From contig NZ_JBDUUH010000004.1 of NCBI RefSeq assembly GCF_039939195.1, forward strand, positions 186,001 through 250,000: a stretch of 64,000 nucleotides of DNA. The letters are read 5' to 3'. How positions within the stretch are numbered: the first letter of the stretch is position 1; every line of letters begins with the position of its first letter. The stretch is from Foliimonas ilicis. Lineage in GTDB: Bacteria; Pseudomonadota; Alphaproteobacteria; Rhizobiales; Rhizobiaceae. Positions 36,246 to 44,903 of this stretch are shown one piece after another. A program made the translations under genes and the position numbers. The notes below the pieces were generated by a model, which was given only the letters and a program-made list of their open reading frames with translations, was not told the DNA's origin and made no database searches.

Positions 36246-36359
36246 TTCGCTGCCGGGGCAAATGCTTACAAAAATGTAATGCTCATATTCAGCTTCCGTT
36301 CATCGTCTGAGCGCGATTTTCAGGGCGTCACAATAAAATTAATTCCTGAGGAGCCCAAC

Positions 36360-36809
36360 ATGAGAAAAATATTCTCGCTGATATGCGCATCGACGGTCGC
36401 CCTGACTGCCTTTGCCACAACTTCCGCGCCTGTGGTTGCAGCGCCGCTGAAGCCTATGAAAGTCGAAACTCAGTCCGACATTCAGCAAATCCAGAATCGT
36501 CGCGGCTATTATCGAAGCGGTGGACGCCACTATTACAATGGCCATCGCGGCTACAGGCAGTCGCGTCACGGCTGGCGTCAGCACAATGGCTGGTGGTTCC
36601 CGCCTGCGGCATTCGCGATGGGCGCAATTGTCGGCGGCGCGATCGCTCAGCCCGCCCCCGTCTACCGCCCCCGCCCGGTCTATCGTCAACCGGCAGCGTC
36701 GAACGCGCATATCCGCTGGTGCTATGACCGCTACCGCTCGTATCGCGCCTCGGACAATACGTTCCAGCCCTATAACGGTCCGCGGCAAATCTGCTACTCG
36801 CCGTACTGA
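36360..36809 (+). CDS. BA14K-family secreted protein
   Basis: 149-residue exported protein of the family named for the Brucella abortus 14-kDa immunoreactive antigen. It starts with a signal peptide (MRKIFSLICASTVALTAFAT...VVAAP), has a basic Tyr/Arg/Gly-rich middle and one hydrophobic stretch (AAFAMGAIVGGAIAQ). It ends with the family motif WCYDRYRSYRASDNTFQPYNG...CYSPY. The ATG has GAGGAG upstream; an in-frame extension upstream overlaps the riboswitch region and is not credible. A paralogue lies at 48838-49491. The Brucella protein is reported to have lectin-like activity; that cannot be judged here. Confidence 0.92.
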   Translation: MRKIFSLICASTVALTAFATTSAPVVAAPLKPMKVETQSDIQQIQNRRGYYRSGGRHYYNGHRGYRQSRHGWRQHNGWWFPPAAFAMGAIVGGAIAQPAPVYRPRPVYRQPAASNAHIRWCYDRYRSYRASDNTFQPYNGPRQICYSPY

Positions 36810-36814
36810 ACCTG

Positions 36815-36845
36815 AAAAAGGCGGCTTCAAAAGCCGCCTTTCTCT
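36815..36845 (+). terminator. Intrinsic terminator after BA14K gene
   Basis: Stem AAAGGCGGCTT / AAGCCGCCTTT with a short loop, followed by CTCT. The A-rich left flank could make it work in both directions. Confidence 0.8.
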
Positions 36846-36901
36846 GTTGAATCCCGCGCTACGCCTTGTGTCCGCCGCGTGGCGGCAATATTTTCCCGCG
36901 C

Positions 36902-37231
36902 ATGGCGTTTTATCTGAAAATCCTTGGCGCACTTGTCATTATGCTGGCCATTATCGCAGGCGGCATCTGGTATTGGGTGACCTCCAGCGGCCAAAAAGCC
37001 CTTCTGGACGTCGCCCGTCAGGCGCAGCTTTGCAAATCCGACGATTGCAGCGAAGGACTGGACGAGGCATCCAGCTTTCTGGCTCAGGAATTCGGGCTGA
37101 CGCCGGGCCTCGTCAAATGGTGTATCGGCGTGGATAGCATCGCAGGCGACACGGCCACACGCCCGAATCACAACGGCAACTGGTTTATCGAAACGCTTTA
37201 TCAGCCCTGCGGCGAACCCATCGTCGAATAG
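36902..37231 (+). CDS. Small protein with one N-terminal membrane segment, unknown function
   Basis: 109-residue protein. Residues 5-26 (LKILGALVIMLAIIAGGIWYWV) form a membrane anchor or uncleaved signal. The remainder is short, acidic and contains four cysteines (QLCKSDDCSEG, KWCIGVD, YQPCGEP). That suggests a disulfide-bonded periplasmic domain. I start at the ATG at 36902 because it places the hydrophobic segment at the N-terminus, although no clear ribosome site precedes it; an ATG at 36866 is the alternative. The stop at 37229-37231 directly abuts the stop of the converging gene. Not recognised. Confidence 0.6.
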   Translation: MAFYLKILGALVIMLAIIAGGIWYWVTSSGQKALLDVARQAQLCKSDDCSEGLDEASSFLAQEFGLTPGLVKWCIGVDSIAGDTATRPNHNGNWFIETLYQPCGEPIVE

Positions 37232-37894
37232 CTACCACCGATGCGAATAGGCAGCGCGAAGCGTCTGCGTGCCATTATCCGAAGCCAGATCGTTGAGATT
37301 GGCGCGCAGTTTCAAATTTCCGCTGATACGCTGTTCCAGCCCGACATTTGTGTGCCAATGACTGTCGGTACCCGTACGTGAACCGCGCGCCACAACCGAC
37401 GTTCCGGTGGTTTTCGAAGAAATACGCACGGATTTGCTGGTGCGGCTGTTCAGCTTATCAGTGCCGCAGCAATCGAAATCCACACTGTAATTGTCCTGAA
37501 TCTCGGCGGCCCATTCAGGTGTGATGTCCCATTTGCCCGTATTGCTGAACGACAGGGAGCGGCGTCCGCTGGCCGGATTCATACGCATATTGACGACGGC
37601 GCCGGTGGAAACGGCCTTTCGTTTGGCCGCCGGCAATTTAACCGAACCCCAGAAATTGACCCGCGATCCCGGCGCGACCCCGCCATTGCGGGAGTCTTCG
37701 CCGACGAATCCGACATCCGTGCCGGCACTTGTTTCAAGGCGGGTCGGCAATCTCGAACCCATGCGCATTTGATACGCACTGTCGGATACGCGCGAAGGCG
37801 ACCAGATCACACCGCGCTGGTCGGAGGCATTCGCTACCGGAAAAAATGCAAGCGCGAACAAGGTGGTAAGGACGATAGTCTTTGTTTTTAGCAT
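37232..37894 (-). CDS. Secreted protein of unknown function, possible outer-membrane barrel fragment
   Basis: 220-residue exported protein with signal peptide MLKTKTIVLTTLFALAFFP...NAS. The mature part is rich in Ser, Thr, Arg and Gly with alternating patterns, a CCGTD pair near residue 142, and ends in LRAAYSHRW, an aromatic end as seen in outer-membrane proteins. The start at 37894 is chosen because of the signal peptide. It converges on the preceding gene with no base between the stop codons. No family recognised. Confidence 0.65.
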   Translation of the reverse strand: MLKTKTIVLTTLFALAFFPVANASDQRGVIWSPSRVSDSAYQMRMGSRLPTRLETSAGTDVGFVGEDSRNGGVAPGSRVNFWGSVKLPAAKRKAVSTGAVVNMRMNPASGRRSLSFSNTGKWDITPEWAAEIQDNYSVDFDCCGTDKLNSRTSKSVRISSKTTGTSVVARGSRTGTDSHWHTNVGLEQRISGNLKLRANLNDLASDNGTQTLRAAYSHRW

Positions 37895-38172
37895 GGCGAA
37901 AAATCCGCGGACTTGCTGTGGCAAATCTCGTGCAACCAAGGCACGATCACTCGGAACATTCGCCGGACTAACACGCGGTTTTTGCATTGCACAAATGTTT
38001 ATCGACCCAACACGGTCAATTGATCACCGATTGTTGCATGATCGACACGATGCGTGATCGGCACGTTTCCGGAGAACAAATGCACCTTTCGAAGAAAACA
38101 TTCCGATATGGACTAGACAGGCCCGAAAGCTGTGGCTATATCCCGCGCCAAGTTGGTTTTTCCGGCTTGTGT
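37895..38172. other. Intergenic stretch upstream of tRNA-Lys
   Basis: 278 bases holding the upstream region of the secreted-protein gene (minus) and of the tRNA (plus). No open frame, repeat or convincing promoter pair could be identified. Confidence 0.3.
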
Positions 38173-38248
<76 letters not shown>

Positions 38249-38504
38249 TTTCTTCAAAACATTGATATTTTTGATGGACCTCAGAACCATATCTGAGGTC
38301 GCGGCCAGAGTTCAGTAGAACCAAGCCGGTTTAAAGAAACAACTGCGGCCATTTGTTTGCAAATATTGGATTTGATTATTTTTCAAATTGCTAAACAGAT
38401 GCTACAGCGACTTAAACCTGCCTAGTTTGTCAGGTATCGTTGAGTTCTTCTGCCACCTCCTATGCCGCTTTGTGACACAGTCGTAAGCCGCAGACTGGAC
38501 AGTC

Positions 38505-39539
38505 ATGACAAATGCTGACGCCTTGGGCGCCACTTCGAAAAAAGTCCGGTCGTGGAATGCGGCACTGGCGAAATATCGTCAGCCAAGCACGGCCCGCAGC
38601 ACATTTGAGATTCTGATCACGGTAATTCCGTTTGTGATTTTATGGGCAACCGCTTCGATAGCTGTCGTATATGGCTATTGGTGGGGCCTGCTTCTGACTA
38701 TCCCTGCTGCCGGTTTTCTCGTCCGGATGTTCATTCTCCAGCATGATTGCGGCCACGGCTCCCTTTTCACGCGACGCGATGTCAACGACTGGACCGGCCG
38801 AACCCTCGGCATTCTGACCTTCACCCCTTACGATTACTGGCGCCGCTCCCATGCCGTGCATCATGCGACGGCGGGCAATCTCGATCAGCGCGGAATTGGC
38901 GATATCGATACATTGACCGTCAAGGAATATCAGGCGTTGCCGTGGTCAGGACGCGCCCGCTATTGGCTCTATCGTCATCCGATGGTGATGTTCGGCCTTG
39001 GACCGGCGTGGTTGTTCGTCTGTCAGTACAGATTACCTATCGGAATGATGCGTGACGGTGCCCAGCCATGGGTATCGACCCTGATGACCAATCTGTGCAT
39101 CGCACTGCTGGCGGCCGGCCTGATCTGGCTGATCGGCCTTGGCCCCTTCCTCGCGATACAGATGCCCATTATTTTGATGGCGGCAACGGCGGGTGTGTGG
39201 CTGTTCTACATTCAGCACCAGTTCGAGGAAACGCATTGGTCGGACGGCAAGGACTGGAACCATCAAAATGCAGCTCTTCACGGAAGCTCGCATTACGATC
39301 TTCACCCGGTGCTGCGCTGGTTTTCGGGCAATATCGGCATTCACCACGTCCACCACCTGTCGAGCAAAGTACCGTTCTACAGGCTTCCGCAAGTGCTGCG
39401 CGACCTTCCCGAACTTCACGACATCGGCCGGATCACCTTTTTCGAAAGCCTGGGAACCGTCAAACTTGTCCTGTGGGACGAGAACAAGCGCCGCCTCGTC
39501 TCGTTTCGCGAAGCGCGCGCCACACAGGCTGCCGGATAA
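38505..39539 (+). CDS. Fatty acid desaturase (omega-6 type)
   Basis: 344-residue membrane-bound di-iron desaturase introducing a double bond into acyl lipids. The three histidine boxes are HDCGH (80-84), HAVHH (116-120) and HHVHH (about 281-285). They are separated by hydrophobic segments as expected. The substrate regiochemistry cannot be read; the box spacing fits the FAD2/DesA group. The gene stands alone after tRNA-Lys, with 256 bases of upstream sequence (38249-38504) in which I see no other feature. A small membrane protein follows immediately. Confidence 0.92.
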   Translation: MTNADALGATSKKVRSWNAALAKYRQPSTARSTFEILITVIPFVILWATASIAVVYGYWWGLLLTIPAAGFLVRMFILQHDCGHGSLFTRRDVNDWTGRTLGILTFTPYDYWRRSHAVHHATAGNLDQRGIGDIDTLTVKEYQALPWSGRARYWLYRHPMVMFGLGPAWLFVCQYRLPIGMMRDGAQPWVSTLMTNLCIALLAAGLIWLIGLGPFLAIQMPIILMAATAGVWLFYIQHQFEETHWSDGKDWNHQNAALHGSSHYDLHPVLRWFSGNIGIHHVHHLSSKVPFYRLPQVLRDLPELHDIGRITFFESLGTVKLVLWDENKRRLVSFREARATQAAG

Positions 39540-39605
39540 TCTGAGGGCTCGATCCTGCGCATATTCGGTTACATCGTCGCCAGCGTCGGCCTGCTTCTTT
39601 GCATC

Positions 39606-39791
39606 GTGACATTCGGCTTTTGGGTCTGGCTCAACGCATTCGCCTGCGGCATGAGCCCGAATGGCTGCAACAGCTTCCGGCTTCGCTGGGAAGACACCGA
39701 AGCCCTCTCCTACTTCATCCCGCCATTCGTTTTCGGATGCGTGCTTGCCGCGACCGGCGCGGCGCTCGTGTTCGCCAATCGTAAGAGGTGA
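39606..39791 (+). CDS. Small membrane protein downstream of the desaturase
   Basis: Hydrophobic protein of unknown function, at least 61 residues from a GTG at 39606. The open frame extends upstream with good hydrophobic sequence (LRIFGYIVASVGLLLCIV), so the true start is probably near 39552-39555. There the codons are ATC and CTG, with GAGG five bases before the ATC; no ATG or GTG is available. With that extension it has two membrane helices flanking a polar loop containing CGMSPNGCNSFRLRWEDTE. It follows the desaturase by a few bases and probably shares its transcript. Confidence 0.6.
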   Translation: MTFGFWVWLNAFACGMSPNGCNSFRLRWEDTEALSYFIPPFVFGCVLAATGAALVFANRKR

Positions 39792-39821
39792 GTGAATTGC
39801 AGGCGGATAAGACTGCGTGCC

Positions 39822-40607
39822 TCATCTGAACGGAACGATTGCCCAGCGTTTGTCGGTCAGCAGATTGAAAGCCGTTCTTCTGATAAAACTAAAAAGCTGA
39901 ATAAACGGCCGTTTTATCTCGCGCCACGCTTTTGCCAGCCCTTTTGGCTTCGTGGTCCGCTCATGGTGCAGATCGCTGCCTAAGCCGATGAAGGAGCTTG
40001 CCTGCTTGTCGAGCACGAAATCCTGAATGCAGACGGCTGGGGAAAGCTGGAATATTTCGAGTGACCTAACCCAAGGCAATTCGAAATTAAACATGAAATG
40101 ATCGACCGGGTTGTCGAATAACTCACTTGTCTCCAGTAGCTTTTTTGCGCCTTTTCGCGTCAGAATATAGGCTCCGCCGCCGGTGTGACTGCCGCGCAAC
40201 CGATGGATTTTACGGTCGCCCACAAGCCCCGCGGGTGATTTGTCTATTTTGACTGGACGATTCATCGTTTCAATTTTGACAATGTCCGCGTCAGCGGGAA
40301 TCCAGTCGCCTTCACTCAAAACACTGGCTGCCCCATCCCCCATATGCAGATCGTCTTCGAAAATTGCCGCATAGGGCAGCTTCTCATCAACAATGCGCCG
40401 CCAACACTCCCTATGGCTCAGAAAGCAAGCGGTCTCGCCGGGACGCGCTTTGGCATTGTCCCGCAACCGTATGAGATCATCGACGGACAATGTCGCACCA
40501 TCAACGGCGCTGACGCGATCAAGCTGTAGCCCAAGATTGCCAAAAATTGCCGACATGCGTTTAAATCGCTCTGGCTGACGATCCAGATTGATGACGAACA
40601 GTCTCAT
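39822..40607 (-). CDS. Glycosyltransferase family 25 (LPS-type) protein
   Basis: 261-residue transferase of the LgtB/LpsA type, which adds sugars to lipo-oligosaccharide. It begins MRLFVINLDRQPERFKRM, the family's opening, and has GETACFLSHRECWRRIVDE, AAIFEDDLHM (a metal-binding acidic motif) and GGGAYILTRKGAKKLL. The ATG at 40607 has GGAGG upstream; the longer frame upstream overlaps the preceding gene. It follows the GT29-like gene by 32 bases and both are on the minus strand, so they are likely co-transcribed. Donor and acceptor are unknown. Confidence 0.88.
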   Translation of the reverse strand: MRLFVINLDRQPERFKRMSAIFGNLGLQLDRVSAVDGATLSVDDLIRLRDNAKARPGETACFLSHRECWRRIVDEKLPYAAIFEDDLHMGDGAASVLSEGDWIPADADIVKIETMNRPVKIDKSPAGLVGDRKIHRLRGSHTGGGAYILTRKGAKKLLETSELFDNPVDHFMFNFELPWVRSLEIFQLSPAVCIQDFVLDKQASSFIGLGSDLHHERTTKPKGLAKAWREIKRPFIQLFSFIRRTAFNLLTDKRWAIVPFR

Positions 40608-40639
40608 TCTTCCTCCGATACGCACGGACCGCGTTCGAA

Positions 40640-41323
40640 TCACGCTTTTTTTCGACTGTATCTGTCTTTTTTCGCGTATTTCGGCTTCGATTCTTCGCCA
40701 GCAGGCCAGATTTTTATGTTTCGCTCTCCCGCCCGGCGCGCCACCCATTCACGTTCGGGGTCCCAGGTATGGTTATGCCAACCTTGCCAGCCGAAACCTG
40801 CGATTTCGACATCCCATTCATCTGCCGGAAAATGCTCCAGGGCGTATCGAATCCCGAAATATCCGGTGCTGGGAAATGTCCGCTCGTCCAACAAGGTGGA
40901 AAGGTTTAAACCCAGTTCTTCACAACCGGCCGCGTAATAGGCCGGAGGCAGAATGGCTACCATTTTTCCTGCATCGCCATACATCTTGATGGCCGCCCAG
41001 GTCCACTCGGCGCGCCTTCCCTTGATCCGCGCCCATAGGCTCGGCTTCAGGGCGTATTTCTGAACGGCTGTCGGATGCGAGACGAGAATAATGAGTTCAG
41101 CAGCCTGGACGATTGGCGATCCCGGATAATCGGGATTCTTGATCCGTCTTTCCATGGGCTTTCCGGTATTGCATACGAAAAGCCAACCCGTTTTCGTACC
41201 GCTCATACCGATTGACGCTTTTGGCTCATTGAACCGGATCACATGATCGGAAGCATCGACACGCTCCGACATATCGGAGAGCAGCGGACCATTACCGACA
41301 ATAAAAAGTCTCTTCTTCGCCAA
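40640..41323 (-). CDS. Glycosyltransferase family 29-like (sialyltransferase-like) protein
   Basis: 227-residue protein resembling the GT29 fold: the opening RLFIVGNGPLLSDMSERVDASDHVIRFNEP matches the L-sialylmotif pattern (VGNG...D.V.R.N) in pieces, and TFPSTGYFGIRYALEHFP matches the S-motif region (STG). A late histidine-rich GWQGWHNHTWDPEREW follows. It opens with TTG at 41323, just downstream of an in-frame stop, so no earlier start is possible. The pair with the GT25 gene suggests surface glycan assembly. The sugar actually transferred cannot be inferred; GT29-like proteins in rhizobia need not use sialic acid. Confidence 0.75.
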   Translation of the reverse strand: MAKKRLFIVGNGPLLSDMSERVDASDHVIRFNEPKASIGMSGTKTGWLFVCNTGKPMERRIKNPDYPGSPIVQAAELIILVSHPTAVQKYALKPSLWARIKGRRAEWTWAAIKMYGDAGKMVAILPPAYYAAGCEELGLNLSTLLDERTFPSTGYFGIRYALEHFPADEWDVEIAGFGWQGWHNHTWDPEREWVARRAGERNIKIWPAGEESKPKYAKKDRYSRKKA

Positions 41324-41488
41324 TGAAATCAGCCACTTATGTCAAAAAAAGATCAGCCAGATTCACGGAAACGCCTCCAGCCTGAAAGGTTCTTCTGACG
41401 CTTAGACAGGTTTAAACTCACGGTATCAAGGCGGCAAAAGAAAATCAAAGCGTGTTCGACAATCTGATTGAAGCAAAACAAACAGGCG

Positions 41489-41614
41489 CTACTTATCGGA
41501 AGCAAGGATCATATCCTTGCCGGCGGTCGGCGCGATTTGGGCAATGTCAGCAATGACCGCGCCGACTGTGTGATAAGGACGTAAGCGCTTCGCGCTAATC
41601 CGCTTTTGCGACAT
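41489..41614 (-). CDS. Possible 41-aa basic/hydrophobic small protein
   Basis: Short open frame starting MSQKRISAKRLRPYHTVGAV and ending GKDMILASDK. Its ATG lies inside the end of the preceding gene (20-base overlap with 41595-41972), as in translationally coupled pairs. The composition, a basic head and a smooth amphipathic middle, looks protein-like. No strong ribosome site and no homologue recalled. It would explain otherwise empty sequence; 41324-41488 holds nothing else I can name. Confidence 0.35.
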   Translation of the reverse strand: MSQKRISAKRLRPYHTVGAVIADIAQIAPTAGKDMILASDK

Positions 41615-41972
41615 GCCAAACGCCACCCACGCCATCGCCGGTCACGTCTCCGGCTTTCTTGTCGTTTACGTAGGTGTAGAGAGGCTTCTTGTCGTAAGCC
41701 CACATTTTGGAACCGTCCTTGCGCTCCACGACGCTCCACTCGCCCATAGGTTTCGCCGCGGCATCGGCCTTCAGGACCGGCCACATCATGGCACATTTGT
41801 CGTAGCAGTTGGATTTGTCCGCGCTATCCTTATCGAAGGTGTAGAGCGTCATGCCCTTGGCGTCGGTATAGACATTTCCGTTGGGGGTTTTTGCGACCAA
41901 GGCAGGCTCGGCAGCGATGCCCGGCCCCGTAACCATCAAAAGAGCCGCGATTCCGAATACAATGCGTTTCAT
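41595..41972 (-). CDS. Secreted protein with Yx(FWY)xxD repeats (COG4315-like)
   Basis: 125-residue exported protein with a signal peptide (MKRIVFGIAALLMVTGPGIAAEP). The mature part carries two copies of the family motif, MTLYTFDKDSADKSNCYDKCAMMWPVL in part and KPLYTYVNDKKAGD, with a conserved Cys pair in the first. This family is common in bacteria as a lipoprotein or periplasmic protein of unknown function. I start at the ATG at 41972 for the signal peptide; the longer frame upstream has no such feature. Confidence 0.85.
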   Translation of the reverse strand: MKRIVFGIAALLMVTGPGIAAEPALVAKTPNGNVYTDAKGMTLYTFDKDSADKSNCYDKCAMMWPVLKADAAAKPMGEWSVVERKDGSKMWAYDKKPLYTYVNDKKAGDVTGDGVGGVWHVAKAD

Positions 41973-42200
41973 GGCAATGATCCTTATTGAAGTCGCACCT
42001 CGCCAAAACCTCAACGCTGAAAAGGTTCTCGCAGTTCCAGACCCGAGGCTTAGCCCGCAATAATCTGTATCCAAGCTTGTTCGCCCGCCGTCTCGCGTTG
42101 TTGTTTCAAATGCTATAGAATTTTATCCTGCGCGAACGGGACTTATCCGCTTGCTGCACTAGATCAGTTGCTATTGATCCATTTGAGTGAGGAAAACACA

Positions 42201-42521
42201 GTGAAAATGCGTATCGTTACCCTCTCCATCGTCGCCGCACTCGCCCTTGGCGTAGCAGGCTGCGAAACCAGCGAACAGAACCAGCGCGCGGGAACCGGCG
42301 CATTGATCGGCGGCGGCGTTGGCGCCCTGGCAGGCCAGGCCATCGGTGGCAACACCGGTTCGACCCTCGTCGGCGCTGCAGGCGGCGCACTTCTTGGTGC
42401 CGCTGTCGGCACTGCAACGACGCCAAAGCGTCGCGGCGAAGAACTCTGCCGCTATCAGGCTCGCGACGGCCGCGTCTACACCGCGCCTTGCGACGAGCGC
42501 TATTACAACAACCGATACTAA
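42201..42521 (+). CDS. Glycine-zipper outer-membrane lipoprotein
   Basis: 106-residue lipoprotein. The signal peptide MRIVTLSIVAALALGVAGC ends in a lipobox whose cysteine would be lipidated. Then come repeated glycine-zipper stretches (GTGALIGGGVGALAGQAIGG and AAGGALLGAAVG) and a short C-terminal part with two cysteines. This resembles the 17-kDa antigen/YMGG families. GTG at 42201 with GAGG upstream is the likely start; ATG at 42207 is the alternative. It stands alone and ends at a terminator. Confidence 0.88.
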   Translation: MKMRIVTLSIVAALALGVAGCETSEQNQRAGTGALIGGGVGALAGQAIGGNTGSTLVGAAGGALLGAAVGTATTPKRRGEELCRYQARDGRVYTAPCDERYYNNRY

Positions 42522-42535
42522 TCACCCGATTGTTC

Positions 42536-42567
42536 GAAAAAGGCCCGCTCAGCGGGCCTTTTTTGTT
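42536..42567 (+). terminator. Intrinsic terminator between lipoprotein and PhzF-like genes
   Basis: Stem AAGGCCCGCT / AGCGGGCCTT followed by TTTT, with an A-run on the other side. It serves the lipoprotein gene and, read backwards, the converging gene ending at 42570. Confidence 0.9.
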
Positions 42568-42569
42568 TC

Positions 42570-43481
42570 TCAAACCAGAAGTTCGCCCTGCGCGATCTTC
42601 ACTGCATGGCCGCCGATGCGGGCGCTTTTGATTGCCTGCTGATCGATCTCGATCTCAAGACGCAGGCGCGAGGCGCGGCCCATCTCGATCCCCTGCTCTA
42701 TCCAGATTTCCAGTTTGCCATCGACCGGCTCATCGAACTCGACCACCGCGCCCGAAAAGGCAGCCGCCGCCGAACCCGTTGCCGGATCCTCGTAAGACGG
42801 GCTGCCATGGACGAACATGCGCGAATGGAAAGCGCTGTCATGGTGAACCGTCTCCCGCGTGTAGATATAGGCCGAAGCGTAGGCGACATCGCTTTTCTGA
42901 GGCGCAATCTGCCCCCACGCATCGACATTCAGCTTCGCTCGCGCGGCAGCTTCCAGATTGGCGACCGGCACGGTCACGTAAGGCACACCGGCCGACCAGC
43001 AGGCGACCTTGTGATTCTCGAAGCCGATTTCGTGTGGTCCCAGGCCCAAAGCCGCCCCAACCATATCCGCACTTGTCGATAAAGCCTGCCGTTCGGGCAG
43101 TTGCGGCAGATCGAATTCGGCAAACCGCACTCCATCGACCACGGAAACCGCACAGCGCACCGGGCCGATATTCTCCTCAAGCACCAGAATCCGTGAACCC
43201 TCATCGCCATCTTCAGTTTCGCACAGCGCAATCGCCGTGCCGACAGTCGGGTGCCCGGCAAACGGCATTTCGTAGTGCGGCGTGAAAATCCGCACGCGCG
43301 CCTGATGAATTTCATTCTTCGGCTTCAGAACGAACGACGTCTCGGAAAGGTTGAACTCGCCGGCTATGCGCTGCATCGTTTCCGTGTCGAGACCATCCGC
43401 ATCCATGACGACCGCAAGCGGATTTCCGGACAGACGCTCCCGTGTGAAAACGTCATAAATCGCGTAGCGAAGCGTGGTCAT
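42570..43481 (-). CDS. PhzF-family isomerase/epimerase
   Basis: 303-residue protein of the PhzF/DapF-like fold. It has the opening YDVFTRERLSGNPLAVVMDADGL, ETSFVLKP and a later HGSPSYEDPATGSAAAAFSG motif, the glycine-rich active-site loop of the family. The first-domain catalytic glutamate is expected in NLSETSFV. No phenazine genes are nearby, so the substrate is unknown. Start at 43481; the longer frame upstream has no support. Confidence 0.88.
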   Translation of the reverse strand: MTTLRYAIYDVFTRERLSGNPLAVVMDADGLDTETMQRIAGEFNLSETSFVLKPKNEIHQARVRIFTPHYEMPFAGHPTVGTAIALCETEDGDEGSRILVLEENIGPVRCAVSVVDGVRFAEFDLPQLPERQALSTSADMVGAALGLGPHEIGFENHKVACWSAGVPYVTVPVANLEAAARAKLNVDAWGQIAPQKSDVAYASAYIYTRETVHHDSAFHSRMFVHGSPSYEDPATGSAAAAFSGAVVEFDEPVDGKLEIWIEQGIEMGRASRLRLEIEIDQQAIKSARIGGHAVKIAQGELLV

Positions 43482-43599
43482 CGCGTGCTCTCTTTCTGCG
43501 GCGCGCCCCGAACATGAGCGAAATTTAATTTGAATTTCCGTGTGATAGGGCCGATTTGTCATTTCGTAGGGACTTTTGAAAACAATTGAAAGGGTCCGG

Positions 43600-44898
43600 A
43601 TGGACCAGATCATCAAGCGACCGGCTGCCGAAAGCACGCAATCGGTGCAGGCAGCTCTTGGGCTGAATGAAAACGGCAAGAGCCCCAAGCCGCGCCGCCT
43701 ATGGCGTTACGTTGCGCTTCTGGCAATGGCCGTGGCCGCACTTGGCGCGTTCTACTACTGGTCCTCCCAGCCCACCGCACGGATCGTCTATTCCACCTCG
43801 CCCGTCAAAACCGGCGACCTGACGATAGAGGTTTCCGCAACCGGCACGTTGCAGCCGCTGACGCAGGTCGATATTTCGAGCGAGCTTTCCGGTGTGGTGC
43901 GCACGGTCGAGGTCAACGAGAACCAGGAAATCGCCCAAGGCGAGGTTCTGGCAAGGCTCGACACGACGCGGCTGGCCGCACAGGTGGAACGCGCCGAAGC
44001 ATCCGCTGCCGCAGCCGATGCGAAAGTCACCGAAGCCAAGACGACGTTGAAGGAAACCGAGCAGACGCGGGTGCGCGCCGAACAGCTTGCGGCACGCGGA
44101 ATGACGACGCAGCAGGCGCTTGAAACGGCCGTCGCCACCCGCGACCGGGCCGACAGTGCCGTCAAAAGCGCGGAAGCCAATCTCGCAATCGCGGTTGCGG
44201 ATTTGAAACTGCAGCAGGCAGACCTCGAAAAGAGCACGATTTACGCCCCTATCGACGGAGTTGTGCTGACGCGCTCGGTCGATCCCGGCCAGACGGTCGC
44301 ATCCTCGTTACAGGCTCCCGTTCTCTTCGTAATCGCTGCCGATCTGAAAAAGATGGAACTGAAAGCGGCAATCGACGAAGCCGATATTGGCGGGGTAAAG
44401 CCCGGCCAGAATGCGCGCTTTACCGTCGATGCCTTTCCCGAACGCCAGTTCGACGCTGAAATCCGCGACATCGCCTATGCATCCGTCACCACCGATGGCG
44501 TCGTGACCTACGATGCGCGCCTCGATGTCGACAATGAAGAGCTTCTTCTACGTCCCGGCATGACTGCAACCGTCGCTGTCGTCACCAAGGAATCCAAGGA
44601 CATCATGACCGTCCCGACCGCGGCCTTGCGCTACAGACCGCAGGTTACGGAAAGCAGGGGCGGATGGAGCCTGCAGAATTTGTTCATGCCGCCGCGCATG
44701 GGCCGGCCGAACCGCGGCCCGAACGCACGCTCTGCAACGGCATCGGACGGAACGCGCACGCTTTACGTGCTGAAAAACGGCGCGCCTGAGGCCGTGCAGG
44801 TCAAGATCGGCTCGACCGATGGCGAATTCACGGAAATCGTTTCCGGCCTGTCCGAAGGCGATCAGGTGATCACCGCATCAGCCCCGGCGCGGAACTGA
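43600..44898 (+). CDS. Membrane-fusion protein of a MacAB-like exporter
   Basis: Periplasmic adaptor protein, 432 residues from the ATG at 43600 (AAAGGG upstream; a TTG at 43576 is possible). It has one N-terminal membrane helix (RYVALLAMAVAALGAFYYW), a lipoyl/barrel-sandwich domain (VSATGTLQPLTQVDISSELSG), a long coiled-coil hairpin around residues 140-215 and a beta-barrel domain. The following genes encode the ATPase and permease, so the three form one exporter operon. No outer-membrane channel gene is in this window. Substrate unknown. Confidence 0.9.
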   Translation: MDQIIKRPAAESTQSVQAALGLNENGKSPKPRRLWRYVALLAMAVAALGAFYYWSSQPTARIVYSTSPVKTGDLTIEVSATGTLQPLTQVDISSELSGVVRTVEVNENQEIAQGEVLARLDTTRLAAQVERAEASAAAADAKVTEAKTTLKETEQTRVRAEQLAARGMTTQQALETAVATRDRADSAVKSAEANLAIAVADLKLQQADLEKSTIYAPIDGVVLTRSVDPGQTVASSLQAPVLFVIAADLKKMELKAAIDEADIGGVKPGQNARFTVDAFPERQFDAEIRDIAYASVTTDGVVTYDARLDVDNEELLLRPGMTATVAVVTKESKDIMTVPTAALRYRPQVTESRGGWSLQNLFMPPRMGRPNRGPNARSATASDGTRTLYVLKNGAPEAVQVKIGSTDGEFTEIVSGLSEGDQVITASAPARN

Positions 44899-44903
44899 GC
44901 GCC

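Noticed and set aside
36090..36359. N-terminal extension of the first BA14K protein
   Set aside because: The upstream frame runs over the btuB riboswitch and would bury the signal peptide; the ATG at 36360 has a strong ribosome site.
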